A stretch of 64,000 nucleotides of DNA from an uncultured Selenomonadales bacterium. Its GTDB lineage: Bacteria > Bacillota > Clostridia > Christensenellales > QALW01. A model generated the notes under the pieces. The model searched no databases. It worked only from the letters and a program-made list of their open reading frames with translations, and had not been told where the DNA came from. Shown here piece after piece: positions 31,260-39,832 of this stretch. Positions within the stretch are counted from its first letter, which is position 1, and every line of letters starts with the position of its first letter. The stretch spans positions 33,570 to 97,569 of the forward strand of contig CAJKLB010000003.1 of the NCBI GenBank assembly GCA_905200615.1, given 5' to 3'. Made by a program: the position numbers and the translations under genes.

Positions 31260-33842
31260 TTATTTTATATCAAACTGTTCCGTTTCAAGAGAAAGGTGGG
31301 GATTGTAATACGGATCGCCCGCTTCCAGTTCTTTTCCCCATTTTTCCTGAAAGCGATTAATTTCCGATCGAAATCTTTCCTGCTGCTGCGGCGTTACTTC
31401 GGCGCCCCGGCTTTTGGATTCATAATGATACATTTCCGCGTAAGGCGTAAAAACAATCAAATAACCCGCGCGGCGGATTTTCATACATAAATCCACATCG
31501 TTAAACGCAACCTGAAATTTTTCATCCAGTCCGCCCACCTCATCAAATACATCACGGCGGAGCAAAAGACACGCCGCCGTGCAGGCGCTTAAATTTTGAA
31601 TAATGGAAGCGCGCGTCATATATCCCGTATTGGAGCGATGAAAATATTTATGCGAATGGCCGGCTATGCCGCAAATACCCAGAATAACCCCGGCATGCTG
31701 GATGGTATCATCAGAATAATATAACTTCGCACCCACAGCGCCTACATCTTTTCGCTGCGCGAACATAAGCATTTCCTGAATCCAGTTTTCCGAAATAATT
31801 TCAATATCATTATTTAAAAGCAATAAATATTCGCCGGAAGCATACTGCGCCCCGAAATTATTGATTGCCGAATAATTAAACTCCCTCGTCCATTTAACCA
31901 CCTGCAGCCTCGGATATTTCTTGAGTGTTTCATAATATTGAAAGGTAGTAGGATGTTCGCTGTTATTTTCAATAACAATAATTTCAAAATTCTGATACGT
32001 GGTCTTTTCATAAATGGATTGAAGACATTTTTCCAGATCGGCGATATGATCTTTATTCGGAATAAGAATAGAAACCAACGGTGTGCCGTTCAGCTCATAT
32101 TCTATTTTATAAACCGACGGTACGGCACCATCCTTTACTTCTCCCTTCAGTCCCACACGCTCTAAATGCGCCGCCAGCGCTTTATGTGCGGCCTCCACAA
32201 TATAAGGCTTTGCCGCGACCGACGCCGCGGTAGAATCAGCATGTCCGCGCCAGAAATAAAGAAGCTCGGGAATATGCACGATTTTTTTTGCCTGCTCCGT
32301 CAGTCTCAGAATCAAATCATAGTCTTGACTGCCGTCATATTCGCTGTTAAAAGGCCCCACTTTTTCAAGCAAATCGCGGGAAAATACCGAAAGATGACAG
32401 ATATAATTATAACTGCGCAAAGTATCGGGTGAAAAATCCGGTTTATGATGTCGCAGCACAATATCGTCTAATGAATTATTCACAAAGGTAGCTTCATCGG
32501 TATAAATGAAATCGGCGTTTTCCTTGCAAATAACTTCCATGCAGGAGAACAGCGCGGAAGGATGCAAAATATCATCATGATCCAGCAGCGCAAAATAGTC
32601 GCCGGTCGCCATTTGAATGCATTCGTTGGTATTTGCCGATATTCCCTTGTTTTCCTTCAGTTTTTTATAACAGATACGGGAATCGCTTTTTGCGGCGGAC
32701 ATGCAAATTTTTTCTACATCGCGGTGCTGTTCATCACTTCCGTCAGCAAGGCATAATTCCCACTTCGCATACGTTTGTTTTTGTACCGATTCAATCATTT
32801 CGCACAAAAAAGATTTGGGTGTATTATAAAGCGGCACAAGAATACTGAACTTTACCGGGCGGTCAAAAACCTTTTTACTCTCCTCTTTCCGGCGGCTTTT
32901 TGAAATGGAATAACATTTTTCTTGGCTTATTTTTTCATTTTTTTTTAGCAAAGACCGAATTTTTTTTAAAAGTTTTTTTATCTGATCCGCTATAAAGCGC
33001 AGAGGATACGTTATCCGCCAGAATTGAGAACGGCTGATTTGCTGATACGCCGCCAAAGTATGCTGCAGCTGAATATTTAAAGTATTGTTTTCTCTTTTCA
33101 CATTTTCCGCCAGCTCTTTCTGCAGAGCCAGTGTTTCTTTTAAAAGAGAAATATTCTCCTGCAGCATAATTCTTTGCGCTTCCGCCTGCTGGCTGACAGC
33201 GCCGATCTCTGCTTTTTTACAGTTAATGGTTCTTTCATACCGTTCTACCGCCGGAAGATAAGAAGCGTTGCGTACAAACAAATACGCGTCCGCCGAAAGA
33301 AAGCTCGGATAACGATCTGTCTGATTATAAAAACCGACTTCGGCGAAAGCGGAAGCCCAAAAATCAGAAGTACGTACATTTAAATGCGTAGGATCCTCAT
33401 CTTTTTTTGACGTGGAAGAAAAAAGAACCATATCGGTATAGCGGCATAAATTGGCGATTGCCTTTTTTCCGTCCGCTTCCGTAAGATGCTCTAAAACCTC
33501 AACACAGGTTATCATATCAAAATGCGTAGGAAATTCACCGGGCAAAGGCTCTGTAAGCGAGCAGACTCTGCAATAGGAAGAAACGGAGGGATCTGTATGG
33601 GTAATTGCATATTCGGAAATATCAATACCGTACGCCTCTACCCCCAAATCCCGCAGAGCCTTTACTAACATTCCTAAAGCGCAGCCCGCGTCCAAAACCG
33701 TTTTGGGATGATATTTTTCAACAATGGTTTCAGCGATACGACGGAAAAATTTTTGAAGATGCAAACAACCTGAATAATTTACCGTCTGTTCTTCACTCAG
33801 CCGGTAACGGGTATAGTATGATTCATCATAAACTGAATTCAT
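31260..33842 (-). CDS. Trifunctional-looking protein: SAM methyltransferase, coiled coil, two GT2 glycosyltransferase domains
   Basis: 860 aa, cytoplasmic. Residues about 1-200: class I methyltransferase (TVLDAGCALGMLVKAL, ITCVEVLEHL). About 210-310: helical, coiled-coil-like linker with a basic patch. About 330-560: first GT-A domain (FSILVPLYNT, FALLDHDDILHPSAL, TDEATF). About 585-830: second GT-A domain (VSILIPNKDH, YLLLLNNDIEII, ACLLLRRDVFDEVGG, FNDVDLCMKIRRAGY). This is the architecture of large polysaccharide-assembly glycosyltransferases (rhamnan or O-antigen type), with a methyltransferase that may modify or cap the chain. No other polysaccharide genes surround it. Start after GGAGG; own promoter. 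Confidence 0.87.
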   Translation of the reverse strand: MNSVYDESYYTRYRLSEEQTVNYSGCLHLQKFFRRIAETIVEKYHPKTVLDAGCALGMLVKALRDLGVEAYGIDISEYAITHTDPSVSSYCRVCSLTEPLPGEFPTHFDMITCVEVLEHLTEADGKKAIANLCRYTDMVLFSSTSKKDEDPTHLNVRTSDFWASAFAEVGFYNQTDRYPSFLSADAYLFVRNASYLPAVERYERTINCKKAEIGAVSQQAEAQRIMLQENISLLKETLALQKELAENVKRENNTLNIQLQHTLAAYQQISRSQFWRITYPLRFIADQIKKLLKKIRSLLKKNEKISQEKCYSISKSRRKEESKKVFDRPVKFSILVPLYNTPKSFLCEMIESVQKQTYAKWELCLADGSDEQHRDVEKICMSAAKSDSRICYKKLKENKGISANTNECIQMATGDYFALLDHDDILHPSALFSCMEVICKENADFIYTDEATFVNNSLDDIVLRHHKPDFSPDTLRSYNYICHLSVFSRDLLEKVGPFNSEYDGSQDYDLILRLTEQAKKIVHIPELLYFWRGHADSTAASVAAKPYIVEAAHKALAAHLERVGLKGEVKDGAVPSVYKIEYELNGTPLVSILIPNKDHIADLEKCLQSIYEKTTYQNFEIIVIENNSEHPTTFQYYETLKKYPRLQVVKWTREFNYSAINNFGAQYASGEYLLLLNNDIEIISENWIQEMLMFAQRKDVGAVGAKLYYSDDTIQHAGVILGICGIAGHSHKYFHRSNTGYMTRASIIQNLSACTAACLLLRRDVFDEVGGLDEKFQVAFNDVDLCMKIRRAGYLIVFTPYAEMYHYESKSRGAEVTPQQQERFRSEINRFQEKWGKELEAGDPYYNPHLSLETEQFDIK

Positions 33843-34452
33843 GCGTACATTTCCTCCACTATAAATAACTACAAGGTATTATATAGCATGCCATAAAAAA
33901 AAGCAATAAAAAATAAGCCTATGCGGCAAACAAGGTATTTTTCAGGCCGTTCTTCTTTTTAACCCATAAAACCTGCCGTAAAACAGGTATTTTAAAAAAA
34001 GCTTTCTCTATAAAACAAAAGGATTCCTGATAGGCAAAAAGAAGAACGGCGCAGCAGGCATAATATCATTCGCCAAACAAGAAACCGCATACAGATTTTT
34101 TCTCCCGGCATAAAAAATCTCGGCAAAAGGAAAGCAACGCGCAGCGTGCTTCGGTGAATTTCTGCGTCCGAAGCCGCGCCTTGCCGATCTTTCACGCCTA
34201 TGCGGCGGTTTTTGTTTATTTTTTCAACACCGACGAAAACAGAAACGCACTCATCAAAGAGTATCGCCGTTGTTTGCGGCGTTTGCCGCGCTGTTCTCTG
34301 AACTTTACAAAAATAAGTCCCTGTCTTTTGTTCCCCTAAGACATTGCCGATTGCTATCCCTTACCGTGCCGAACCGATCCGTTAAGCCGCAAAACACCGC
34401 CTCCGCTGTGTCTCCCGGCATAAATCCGATCCCTTAGCCAAGTACGGATCCG
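33843..34452. other. 610-bp intergenic region
   Basis: Besides the promoter just described there are two weak hairpins (ACCTG / CAGGT near 33970-33990, and AGATTTTTT / AAAAAATCT near 34092-34120). No gene, R1 or R2 copy was recognised. A clear terminator for the dxs operon was not found. Confidence 0.55.
33878..33906 (-). promoter_or_regulatory. Promoter of the methyltransferase/glycosyltransferase gene
   Basis: Minus-strand -35 TTGCTT (33906-33901) and -10 TATAAT (33883-33878) with 17-bp spacer, 36 bp upstream of the start. Confidence 0.65.
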
Positions 34453-34977
34453 TTATGTACTTTCCTGCAACCGAAAGCGTACGGTTATTTTTTCTCCGCG
34501 GAGGGCCCGGGCAAGTTCCGCCGGCGTTTGGGTATATCCTAAAGGCGTGTAGCTGTAAGAAGTGGAAAAACTTTCATAAAACAGCACTAAACAGTTTTTT
34601 TGATACAGCATCAAATCCCCCGCGTGAATTTGGGAAGGTTTTTGCGCTTTTGCCGGAAGGGTATGATCTAAATAACAAAATTTTTCGTTCCCGTTGAGTT
34701 CATGCATTTCCAGCGTCAGGGGTAAAAGCTGCAAAAACGCCTCTGCCGTTTCATTGTTATACAGTGTAATCAAAAAACTTTTTTCATCAATCTCCATGCA
34801 GAGCGTGGCTTCCGTACTGTCGGTTTCGGCAGGAAGGGGAGGGTTTGTTTGGCTGCTTGGAACAGGCTGCTGTGTCGTTTCGTTTTTTGGCCGCGCTTGC
34901 GCGCAGCCGGCGGTAAGCAGCACCGCCGAAAGAAGCCCGCACAGCAGCTGTTTTTTACGCATTTTTCCCGGCTTCAT
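34453..34977 (-). CDS. Lipoprotein with cyclophilin-like fold
   Basis: 174 aa. Lipoprotein signal 1-25 (LLSAVLLTAGC). A Pro/Gln/Thr-rich linker (about 28-55) leads to a domain of about 115 residues with CMEIDEKSFLITLYNNETAEAFLQLLP, LDHTLPAKAQKPSQIHAGDLMLY and FYESFSTSYSYTPLG. These match the bacterial cyclophilin-like fold family (PF18050 type). They have the beta-barrel of cyclophilins but not the known prolyl-isomerase active site; function unknown. Start at 34977 has AAGGA five bases upstream and overlaps the flavoprotein gene by 23 bp; a second ATG at 34962 is possible. Last gene of the merR-dxs-flavoprotein operon. Confidence 0.78.
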   Translation of the reverse strand: MKPGKMRKKQLLCGLLSAVLLTAGCAQARPKNETTQQPVPSSQTNPPLPAETDSTEATLCMEIDEKSFLITLYNNETAEAFLQLLPLTLEMHELNGNEKFCYLDHTLPAKAQKPSQIHAGDLMLYQKNCLVLFYESFSTSYSYTPLGYTQTPAELARALRGEKITVRFRLQEST

Positions 34978-35494
34978 AGGCTTCCTTTAACGCCGGATGT
35001 CCTTCAATCTGCCCCGGGGCCTCAACCCCTCCGCCAAACACCGTACCGGCAAAGCGTGCTTCGGGAAAACAGACGATCCACCCCGAAAGTCCGGTTTGGG
35101 CGCCCTCTGCCGCGCTTTTTGCTTCATCGGCGGCCGTTGCCAGCAGATAGATATCACGAAACGCGTAATCCGCGTTATAAAGAGGATTGCTGCGATCAAG
35201 CAGGGTTTTCATCTGACCGCACATTTCATAGTAATAAATGGGGGTAGCAAAAACCAGCACATCAGCGGTAAGCATTTTTTGCAGGATCGGCTGCATATCG
35301 TCATGGATTACACAACGCCCTGTCTTCTGGCAGGCCATACAGCCTTTGCAGAAGCCGATATTCTTATCCCGCAAAGAAATTTTTTCCGTTTCGTGTCCGG
35401 CGGCCCGGGCGCCTGCCAAAAAAGCGTCTGCCAGTCTGTCTGAATTTCCGGCGCTGCGGGGGCTGGTGGAAAGAATCAAAATCTTTTTTTTCAT
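34955..35494 (-). CDS. NADPH-dependent FMN reductase / flavodoxin-like iron-sulfur flavoprotein
   Basis: 179 aa, start at 35494 (MKKKILILSTSPRSAGNSDRL) after AAGGAG. Flavodoxin-like fold: STSPRSAGNSD is the FMN phosphate loop and FATPIYYYEMCGQMKTLLDR the second flavin contact. The cysteine cluster CKGCMACQKTGRC (about 47-59) may hold an iron-sulfur centre or act in redox. Such proteins reduce quinones, nitro- or azo-compounds or shuttle electrons. It is downstream of dxs by 29 bp and overlaps the lipoprotein gene. Confidence 0.85.
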   Translation of the reverse strand: MKKKILILSTSPRSAGNSDRLADAFLAGARAAGHETEKISLRDKNIGFCKGCMACQKTGRCVIHDDMQPILQKMLTADVLVFATPIYYYEMCGQMKTLLDRSNPLYNADYAFRDIYLLATAADEAKSAAEGAQTGLSGWIVCFPEARFAGTVFGGGVEAPGQIEGHPALKEAYEAGKNA

Positions 35495-35523
35495 ACGGTT
35501 TTCTCCTTTTTCTGAATCCATGG

Positions 35524-37287
35524 TTACAGCAATTTCAAAATATCTTCGGCAATTTGCTCAGCGGTTAAATGATTTTCCTTCAACACGGTTTGCACATCAT
35601 ATCGGTCAAGAAATTCCTTTTTGAAGCCAAAGTTCAATACTTTTATGCCGGTATCACCGTAAAACCGTGCCAGCTTTTCGCCGAAGCCGCCATCTAAAAA
35701 GCCGTCTTCCAAAGTTGCCACCACGGAATGTTCCTTTTTCAGCTGTTCCAAAAGAGGACGGTCCATCCCGGTGACGGACCAGGGTTTTATGACGGTGGGG
35801 CGTACTCCTGTTTTTTCAAAAATCAAGTCCGCGGCCTGTTTTGCCAGCGGATAGAACGTGCCCACTCCCAAAATGGCCGCGCCGCTTCCCGCTTGCGTTA
35901 CTTCATAGGTGTTTATTTTTTCGCCGCTCCAGCAGCTCTCTTCCCTTTTCGAGATCATTTCGCCTCCCGGCACGCGGATAGCCACCGGATATTGAGTTTG
36001 TTCCAAGCTCCAGGCAAGCATATCAAGATATTCTTCCTTGTTTGTCGGAGCCAGATATACCAAGTTAGGAATATTGGCCATCATGGGAATATCCTGCAAT
36101 CCCAGATGCGTAATATCGCTCATGCCGTATATCGATCCGGCAAAGACCACGATTGCAGCAGGATTTTTATCAATGCACAGATCTTGGGAAAGCTGATCAA
36201 AAGCACGCTGAAGGAAAGAACTATATACGCCGAAGACGGGTTTTCCGCCGTTCGCGGCGATTCCGGAAGCCAAGGCAACCGCCGTTTGTTCCGCGATGCC
36301 CACATCTATAAACTGTCTTCCGGCCTCCCGGCGCTTTTCCTGTGTAAAGCCCATTACGGTAGGAGTACCGGCGGTAATGGCAGCAACAGACGGATCCTCT
36401 TTCATCTTTTTCAGCAAAAACTCCGCCGTTACGCTTGCATAATCTTCCCCGTCAGAGGAATACAGTGGTTTCCCCGTGGCAAGATCAAAGGGTCCGCTGT
36501 AATGCCAGGGTTCTTTGTTTTCTTCTGCCGGCGCGTAGCCTTTTCCTTTTTGCGTGTGAATGTGTACTACGATAGGACGTGTACTGTCTTTTACCTTTTG
36601 AAAAGCGCTGAGCAAAGCGGAAAGCTCATTGCCTTCGGCAACATATACATAGTCCAGTCCCATAGCTTTAAACAAATTGCACGCCGCCTGTCCGTCTGTT
36701 TCACGCAGCAACCGCAGGTTTTGGTAAAGTCCTCCGTGATTTTCCGCAATGGACATCTCATTGTCGTTTACCACGAGGATCAGATTGCTCTTCATCTCCG
36801 CGGCCACATTCAGCCCCTCCAAGGCTTCTCCGCCGCTGAGGGAACCGTCGCCGATTACCGCTATTATATTGCCGTTTTCCCCTTTTAAATCACGTGCTTT
36901 GGCCAAGCCGCAGGCCAAACTGACCGAGGTAGAGGTATGACCCACGGTAAAAACATCATGCGCGCTTTCCTTTGGGTTGGTATAACCGGTTACATCATCA
37001 TAGTGTTCAGGATCCAAAAAAGCGTTCTTGCGACCGGTAAGAATCTTGTGTGTGTAGGATTGATGCGATACGTCAAATATGATTTTATCCTTAGGCGAAT
37101 CAAATACCGCATGAAGAGCGATCGTTGCCTCCACCATTCCCAAATTCGGCCCGAAATGGCCGCCGTGCCGACTCAATTTTTCTAAAAGCACGCGGCGGAT
37201 TTCTTCGGCAAGAACCGTCAGCTGCGCTGTGTTTAAATTTTTTACGTCCGCAGGACCGTTGATAGATTCCAAATACATTTTAATCAC
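35524..37287 (-). CDS. dxs: 1-deoxy-D-xylulose-5-phosphate synthase (short, divergent clade)
   Basis: Thiamine-diphosphate enzyme condensing pyruvate and glyceraldehyde-3-P to DXP, first step of the MEP isoprenoid pathway. 587 aa, about 30-40 residues shorter than typical Dxs. HGGHFGPNLGMVEATIALH contains the catalytic His; DVSHQSYTHKILTGR, the ThDP motif GDGSLSGGEALEGLN...VNDNEMSI, and transketolase central and C-terminal domains (FIDVGIAEQTAVALASG, DRPLLEQL) follow. The divergence from GDGAxTxGxA-type Dxs suggests the second clade found in some Firmicutes. Start is ambiguous: GTG 37287 (8-bp overlap with merR, AGGAG 3 bases upstream) or ATG 37278 (MYLESIN, matching family N-termini). Located in a MerR-regulated operon, an unusual place for a housekeeping dxs. 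Confidence 0.88.
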   Translation of the reverse strand: MIKMYLESINGPADVKNLNTAQLTVLAEEIRRVLLEKLSRHGGHFGPNLGMVEATIALHAVFDSPKDKIIFDVSHQSYTHKILTGRKNAFLDPEHYDDVTGYTNPKESAHDVFTVGHTSTSVSLACGLAKARDLKGENGNIIAVIGDGSLSGGEALEGLNVAAEMKSNLILVVNDNEMSIAENHGGLYQNLRLLRETDGQAACNLFKAMGLDYVYVAEGNELSALLSAFQKVKDSTRPIVVHIHTQKGKGYAPAEENKEPWHYSGPFDLATGKPLYSSDGEDYASVTAEFLLKKMKEDPSVAAITAGTPTVMGFTQEKRREAGRQFIDVGIAEQTAVALASGIAANGGKPVFGVYSSFLQRAFDQLSQDLCIDKNPAAIVVFAGSIYGMSDITHLGLQDIPMMANIPNLVYLAPTNKEEYLDMLAWSLEQTQYPVAIRVPGGEMISKREESCWSGEKINTYEVTQAGSGAAILGVGTFYPLAKQAADLIFEKTGVRPTVIKPWSVTGMDRPLLEQLKKEHSVVATLEDGFLDGGFGEKLARFYGDTGIKVLNFGFKKEFLDRYDVQTVLKENHLTAEQIAEDILKLL

Positions 37288-37672
37288 AATCTCCTTTATT
37301 CCAATTTAATTTTCCTGTTTCCACGGCTTTTTGATACCGCTCGATTTTATGCTCCAGCCGTGTTAGGGTGGCGTCAATCTGCTGTTTCTGCCGTAAAAGC
37401 GCCTCTTTTTGCTCTTGCAGCAGCTGAAGCCGCGCGGCAAAGGTAGTGTCTCCCTGCTGAAACAGTCTTACGTATTCAATCATGGCTTCAATCGGCAATC
37501 CCGCGCTTCGCATGCAAATGGCAAGTTCCACCCACCCAAGATCCTCCGGTTTATAATCCCGAATACCGCCGGAGGTACGCGTTACGGGCGGTATCATACC
37601 CACACGCTCATAATACCGGAGCGTGTCCTGAGTAATGTTATATTTTTCGCTGACCTCTTTAATCGTCACCAT
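37280..37672 (-). CDS. MerR-family transcriptional regulator
   Basis: 130 aa. N-terminal winged helix-turn-helix (TIKEVSEKYNITQDTLRYYERVG, GGIRDYKPEDL), then the dimerisation coiled coil (about 75-120, rich in Gln/Leu). There is no large effector domain, as in AdhR/YfmP-like MerR proteins that respond to electrophiles or aldehydes. One cysteine (CMRSAGLP) lies in the conserved position between DNA-binding and coiled-coil regions. Leads the operon merR-dxs-flavoprotein-lipoprotein and faces a divergent nitroreductase. Confidence 0.88.
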   Translation of the reverse strand: MVTIKEVSEKYNITQDTLRYYERVGMIPPVTRTSGGIRDYKPEDLGWVELAICMRSAGLPIEAMIEYVRLFQQGDTTFAARLQLLQEQKEALLRQKQQIDATLTRLEHKIERYQKAVETGKLNWNKGDCD

Positions 37673-37698
37673 GCATCCCCCCTTTTTATTCCGCTATC

Positions 37699-37729
37699 AT
37701 GATAATACCTGGAGTTTGCTCAAAGTCAA
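37699..37729 (-). promoter_or_regulatory. MerR-type promoter, 19-bp spacer, of the merR-dxs operon
   Basis: Minus strand: -35 TTGACT (37729-37724), -10 TATCAT (37704-37699), spacer 19 bp. The -35/spacer region carries an imperfect inverted repeat ACTTTGAG-CAAA-CTCCAGGT. Both features are typical for self-regulated MerR operons. Confidence 0.65.
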
Positions 37730-37776
37730 TCTTTTTTTTATGAAATTTTTGTGAAAAAGGTTTTTTCATCTCGGTC

Positions 37777-37805
37777 TTGTTCGCATGGGAAAATCGTGAT
37801 ACAAT
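37777..37805 (+). promoter_or_regulatory. Promoter of the nitroreductase gene
   Basis: -35 TTGTTC (37777-37782), -10 TACAAT (37800-37805), 17-bp spacer, 35 bp before the start. Confidence 0.6.
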
Positions 37806-37840
37806 AATAAAAAAATGAGTTTTACAAGGAGGAAAGGATC

Positions 37841-38365
37841 ATGAATGAAATCATAAACGCTATCTGTACACGCCGAAGCATCCGGAAATTTAAAAAGGAC
37901 GCCATTCCCTCAGAACTTCTGGAGCAGATTTTAACAGCCGGAACCTACGCGCCCACGGCTATGAATCGGCAGTCGCCTATTATTCTTGCGGTAACGGATC
38001 CGTCTGTGCGCGATGAACTTTCCCGGCTGAACGCTTCGGTTATGGGCAGTTCCGGCGATCCTTTTTACGGCGCGCCGGCAGTATTGGTAGTACTGGCGAA
38101 CAAAAATTGTCCCAACCGGGTGTATGACGGCAGTCTTGTTATGGGAAATTTAATGCTGGCGGCACATTCCTTAGGTATCGGCAGCTGCTGGATTCATCGG
38201 GCTAAAGAGGTTTTTGAACTGCCTGAGGGCAAAGCTCTTTTACATCGCTTAGGCGTTGAAGGAGAATATGAGGGCATCGGCCATTGTATTTTAGGATATC
38301 CGGACGGTAAAATTCCTCAGCCCCAGCCTCGAAAAGAAAACTGGGTGTATTTTGCCGAAAAATAA
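37841..38365 (+). CDS. Nitroreductase-family FMN protein
   Basis: 174 aa, start after AAGGAGG. Typical nitroreductase fold: CTRRSIRKFKKDAIP (FMN phosphate contact), AGTYAPTAMNRQSPIIL, VMGNLMLAAHSLGIGSCWIHRA and a C-terminal GHCILGYPDG. Short form of the NfsB/Frp superfamily, NAD(P)H-dependent reductase of nitro or quinone compounds or a ferredoxin-linked variant. Divergent from the MerR-dxs-flavoprotein operon, so both could belong to one redox or electrophile response. Confidence 0.9.
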   Translation: MNEIINAICTRRSIRKFKKDAIPSELLEQILTAGTYAPTAMNRQSPIILAVTDPSVRDELSRLNASVMGSSGDPFYGAPAVLVVLANKNCPNRVYDGSLVMGNLMLAAHSLGIGSCWIHRAKEVFELPEGKALLHRLGVEGEYEGIGHCILGYPDGKIPQPQPRKENWVYFAEK

Positions 38366-38901
38366 AAACCTCCGAAACCCGTATAGCCGTTCGGCGTCCT
38401 CTTGAACGCCGTCGACCGTTTTAAGACGGATACGGCACGCTTTGAAAACGGATTTTTTCGGCAGCGGACGAAAAGCCCGGATATTTCGGAGTCCTTTAAA
38501 AAACCGCTCCCGCGCTGTCTGATACCGGCATTTTTTCCGCCGAACCGGCGCCCTCCGCGGTCGAACCTATCCGCGTTTTCACAGAAGCGCGCTAAAAGCT
38601 GCTTTTGAGCCGTCGGTTTTCCCGGCAAAAAAGCCGGTTTCGGACAGGAAAAGCAACAAAAGGACAAACTTTTATTTTAGAATCAAAAATTTTTCGATTT
38701 CTCGACGATCCAACGCTTTGAAAAAGCACCTTGTGAATTGCTTTTTTCCGCGCTGTCCGTGAACAAAAAAGCGTCACCGCAATAAAAGCCGGAGATCTAC
38801 AGAGCATCGGAGAAAGATCAACCGCCGGTCTTTTTAAAAAGTCTCGGCGTTTACTTCTGACAGGAAACGATTGATAACAGCGAATAAGGAGGAATATCGT
38901 G
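38366..38901. other. 536-bp intergenic region
   Basis: GC-richer first half with several short hairpins (for example CCGGCAAAAAAGCCGG near 38623-38640) and an AT-rich second half. No R1 or R2 copy and no credible gene. The composition differs from the neighbouring genes, which could mean a decayed gene or repeat. Confidence 0.5.
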
Positions 38902-39642
38902 ATGAAAAAACAAACCGCGGGAAGAACTGTTTTAGGAGATTTCGCGCCCAAATTCGCGGAATTAAACGATGATGTTTTATTTGGCCAGGTGTGGGCTCGT
39001 GAAGAGCAGTTATCCGTAAAAAACCGGTGTATGATTACGGTTGCGGGGCTGATAGGCAAAGGCTGCCTGGATGATTCTTTTCGCTATCATTTGGTCAATG
39101 CCAAAAACAACGGTGTTACCAAAGAAGAGATGGCCGAAATGATTACGCATTTAGCCTTTTACTGCGGGTGGCCGAACGCCTGGGCCGCCTTTTACATGGC
39201 CAAAGAGGTGTACGCCGAAGATGTCCCGCCCAAACACGGAGGGCTATTTGGTTTAGGAGAGCCGAATATCGCTTTTGCCAAGTATTTTACGGGAAAATCT
39301 TATTTAAAGCCCTTGACGGTGCCGGGTAAATCCAATGTGTCCATCGCCAATGTAACCTTTGAACCGGGCTGCCGTAACTTCTGGCACATTCATAAAGCCG
39401 TAAAAGGCGGAGGACAGATTCTGCTTTGTACCGAGGGTGAGGGATGGTATCAGGAAGAAGGAAAAGCAGCCCGGAGTCTGATGCCGGGAGATGTCATTAT
39501 AATTGACGCTAACAAAAAGCATTGGCACGGCGCTAAAAAAGATCATTGGTTCAGCCATTTAGCCGTGGAGGTGCCGGGAGAAGAAACGGAAAATCTGTGG
39601 TGTGAACCGGTTTCAGAGGAAGAATATAACCGTTTATGCTGA
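38902..39642 (+). CDS. Fusion of carboxymuconolactone decarboxylase-like (AhpD fold) and cupin domains
   Basis: 246 aa. ATG 38902 has AAGGAGGA 8 bases upstream. Residues about 5-105: CMD/AhpD-like domain (CMITVAGLIGKGCLDDSFRYHL, ITHLAFYCGWPNAWAAF). The single Cys in FYCGW is not the CxxC of peroxidase-active AhpD, so the redox pair is missing. Residues about 130-240: cupin (NVTFEPGCRNFWHIHKA with His ligands, GEGWYQEEG, LMPGDVIIIDANKKHWHGA). Such fusions occur widely in gut anaerobes; suggested roles are in gamma-carboxymuconolactone-like or sugar-acid chemistry but the substrate is unknown. Monocistronic. Confidence 0.87.
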   Translation: MKKQTAGRTVLGDFAPKFAELNDDVLFGQVWAREEQLSVKNRCMITVAGLIGKGCLDDSFRYHLVNAKNNGVTKEEMAEMITHLAFYCGWPNAWAAFYMAKEVYAEDVPPKHGGLFGLGEPNIAFAKYFTGKSYLKPLTVPGKSNVSIANVTFEPGCRNFWHIHKAVKGGGQILLCTEGEGWYQEEGKAARSLMPGDVIIIDANKKHWHGAKKDHWFSHLAVEVPGEETENLWCEPVSEEEYNRLC

Positions 39643-39666
39643 AGCAAAAAATTTACGGGCGAATTG

Positions 39667-39694
39667 TTGAAAAACGTAAAAAATATGATATAAT
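39667..39694 (+). promoter_or_regulatory. Extended -10 promoter of the YdjI-like cluster
   Basis: -35 TTGAAA (39667-39672), -10 TATAAT (39689-39694) with TGn just before it, 16-bp spacer. The leader of about 135 nt contains a GGCGGC / GCCGC stem-loop near 39730-39755. Confidence 0.65.
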
Positions 39695-39832
39695 ACTTTT
39701 ATATCGGTCAGAGCATTTCTTTTTATCACGGCGGCTCATATTGTATCCGCCGCAGAGCATATAATGAGGAAGAAATATCTTCGGCCGCGCAGAACCGTTT
39801 TTGTAAAATGATTTTGAAGGGAGAAAACAAAT

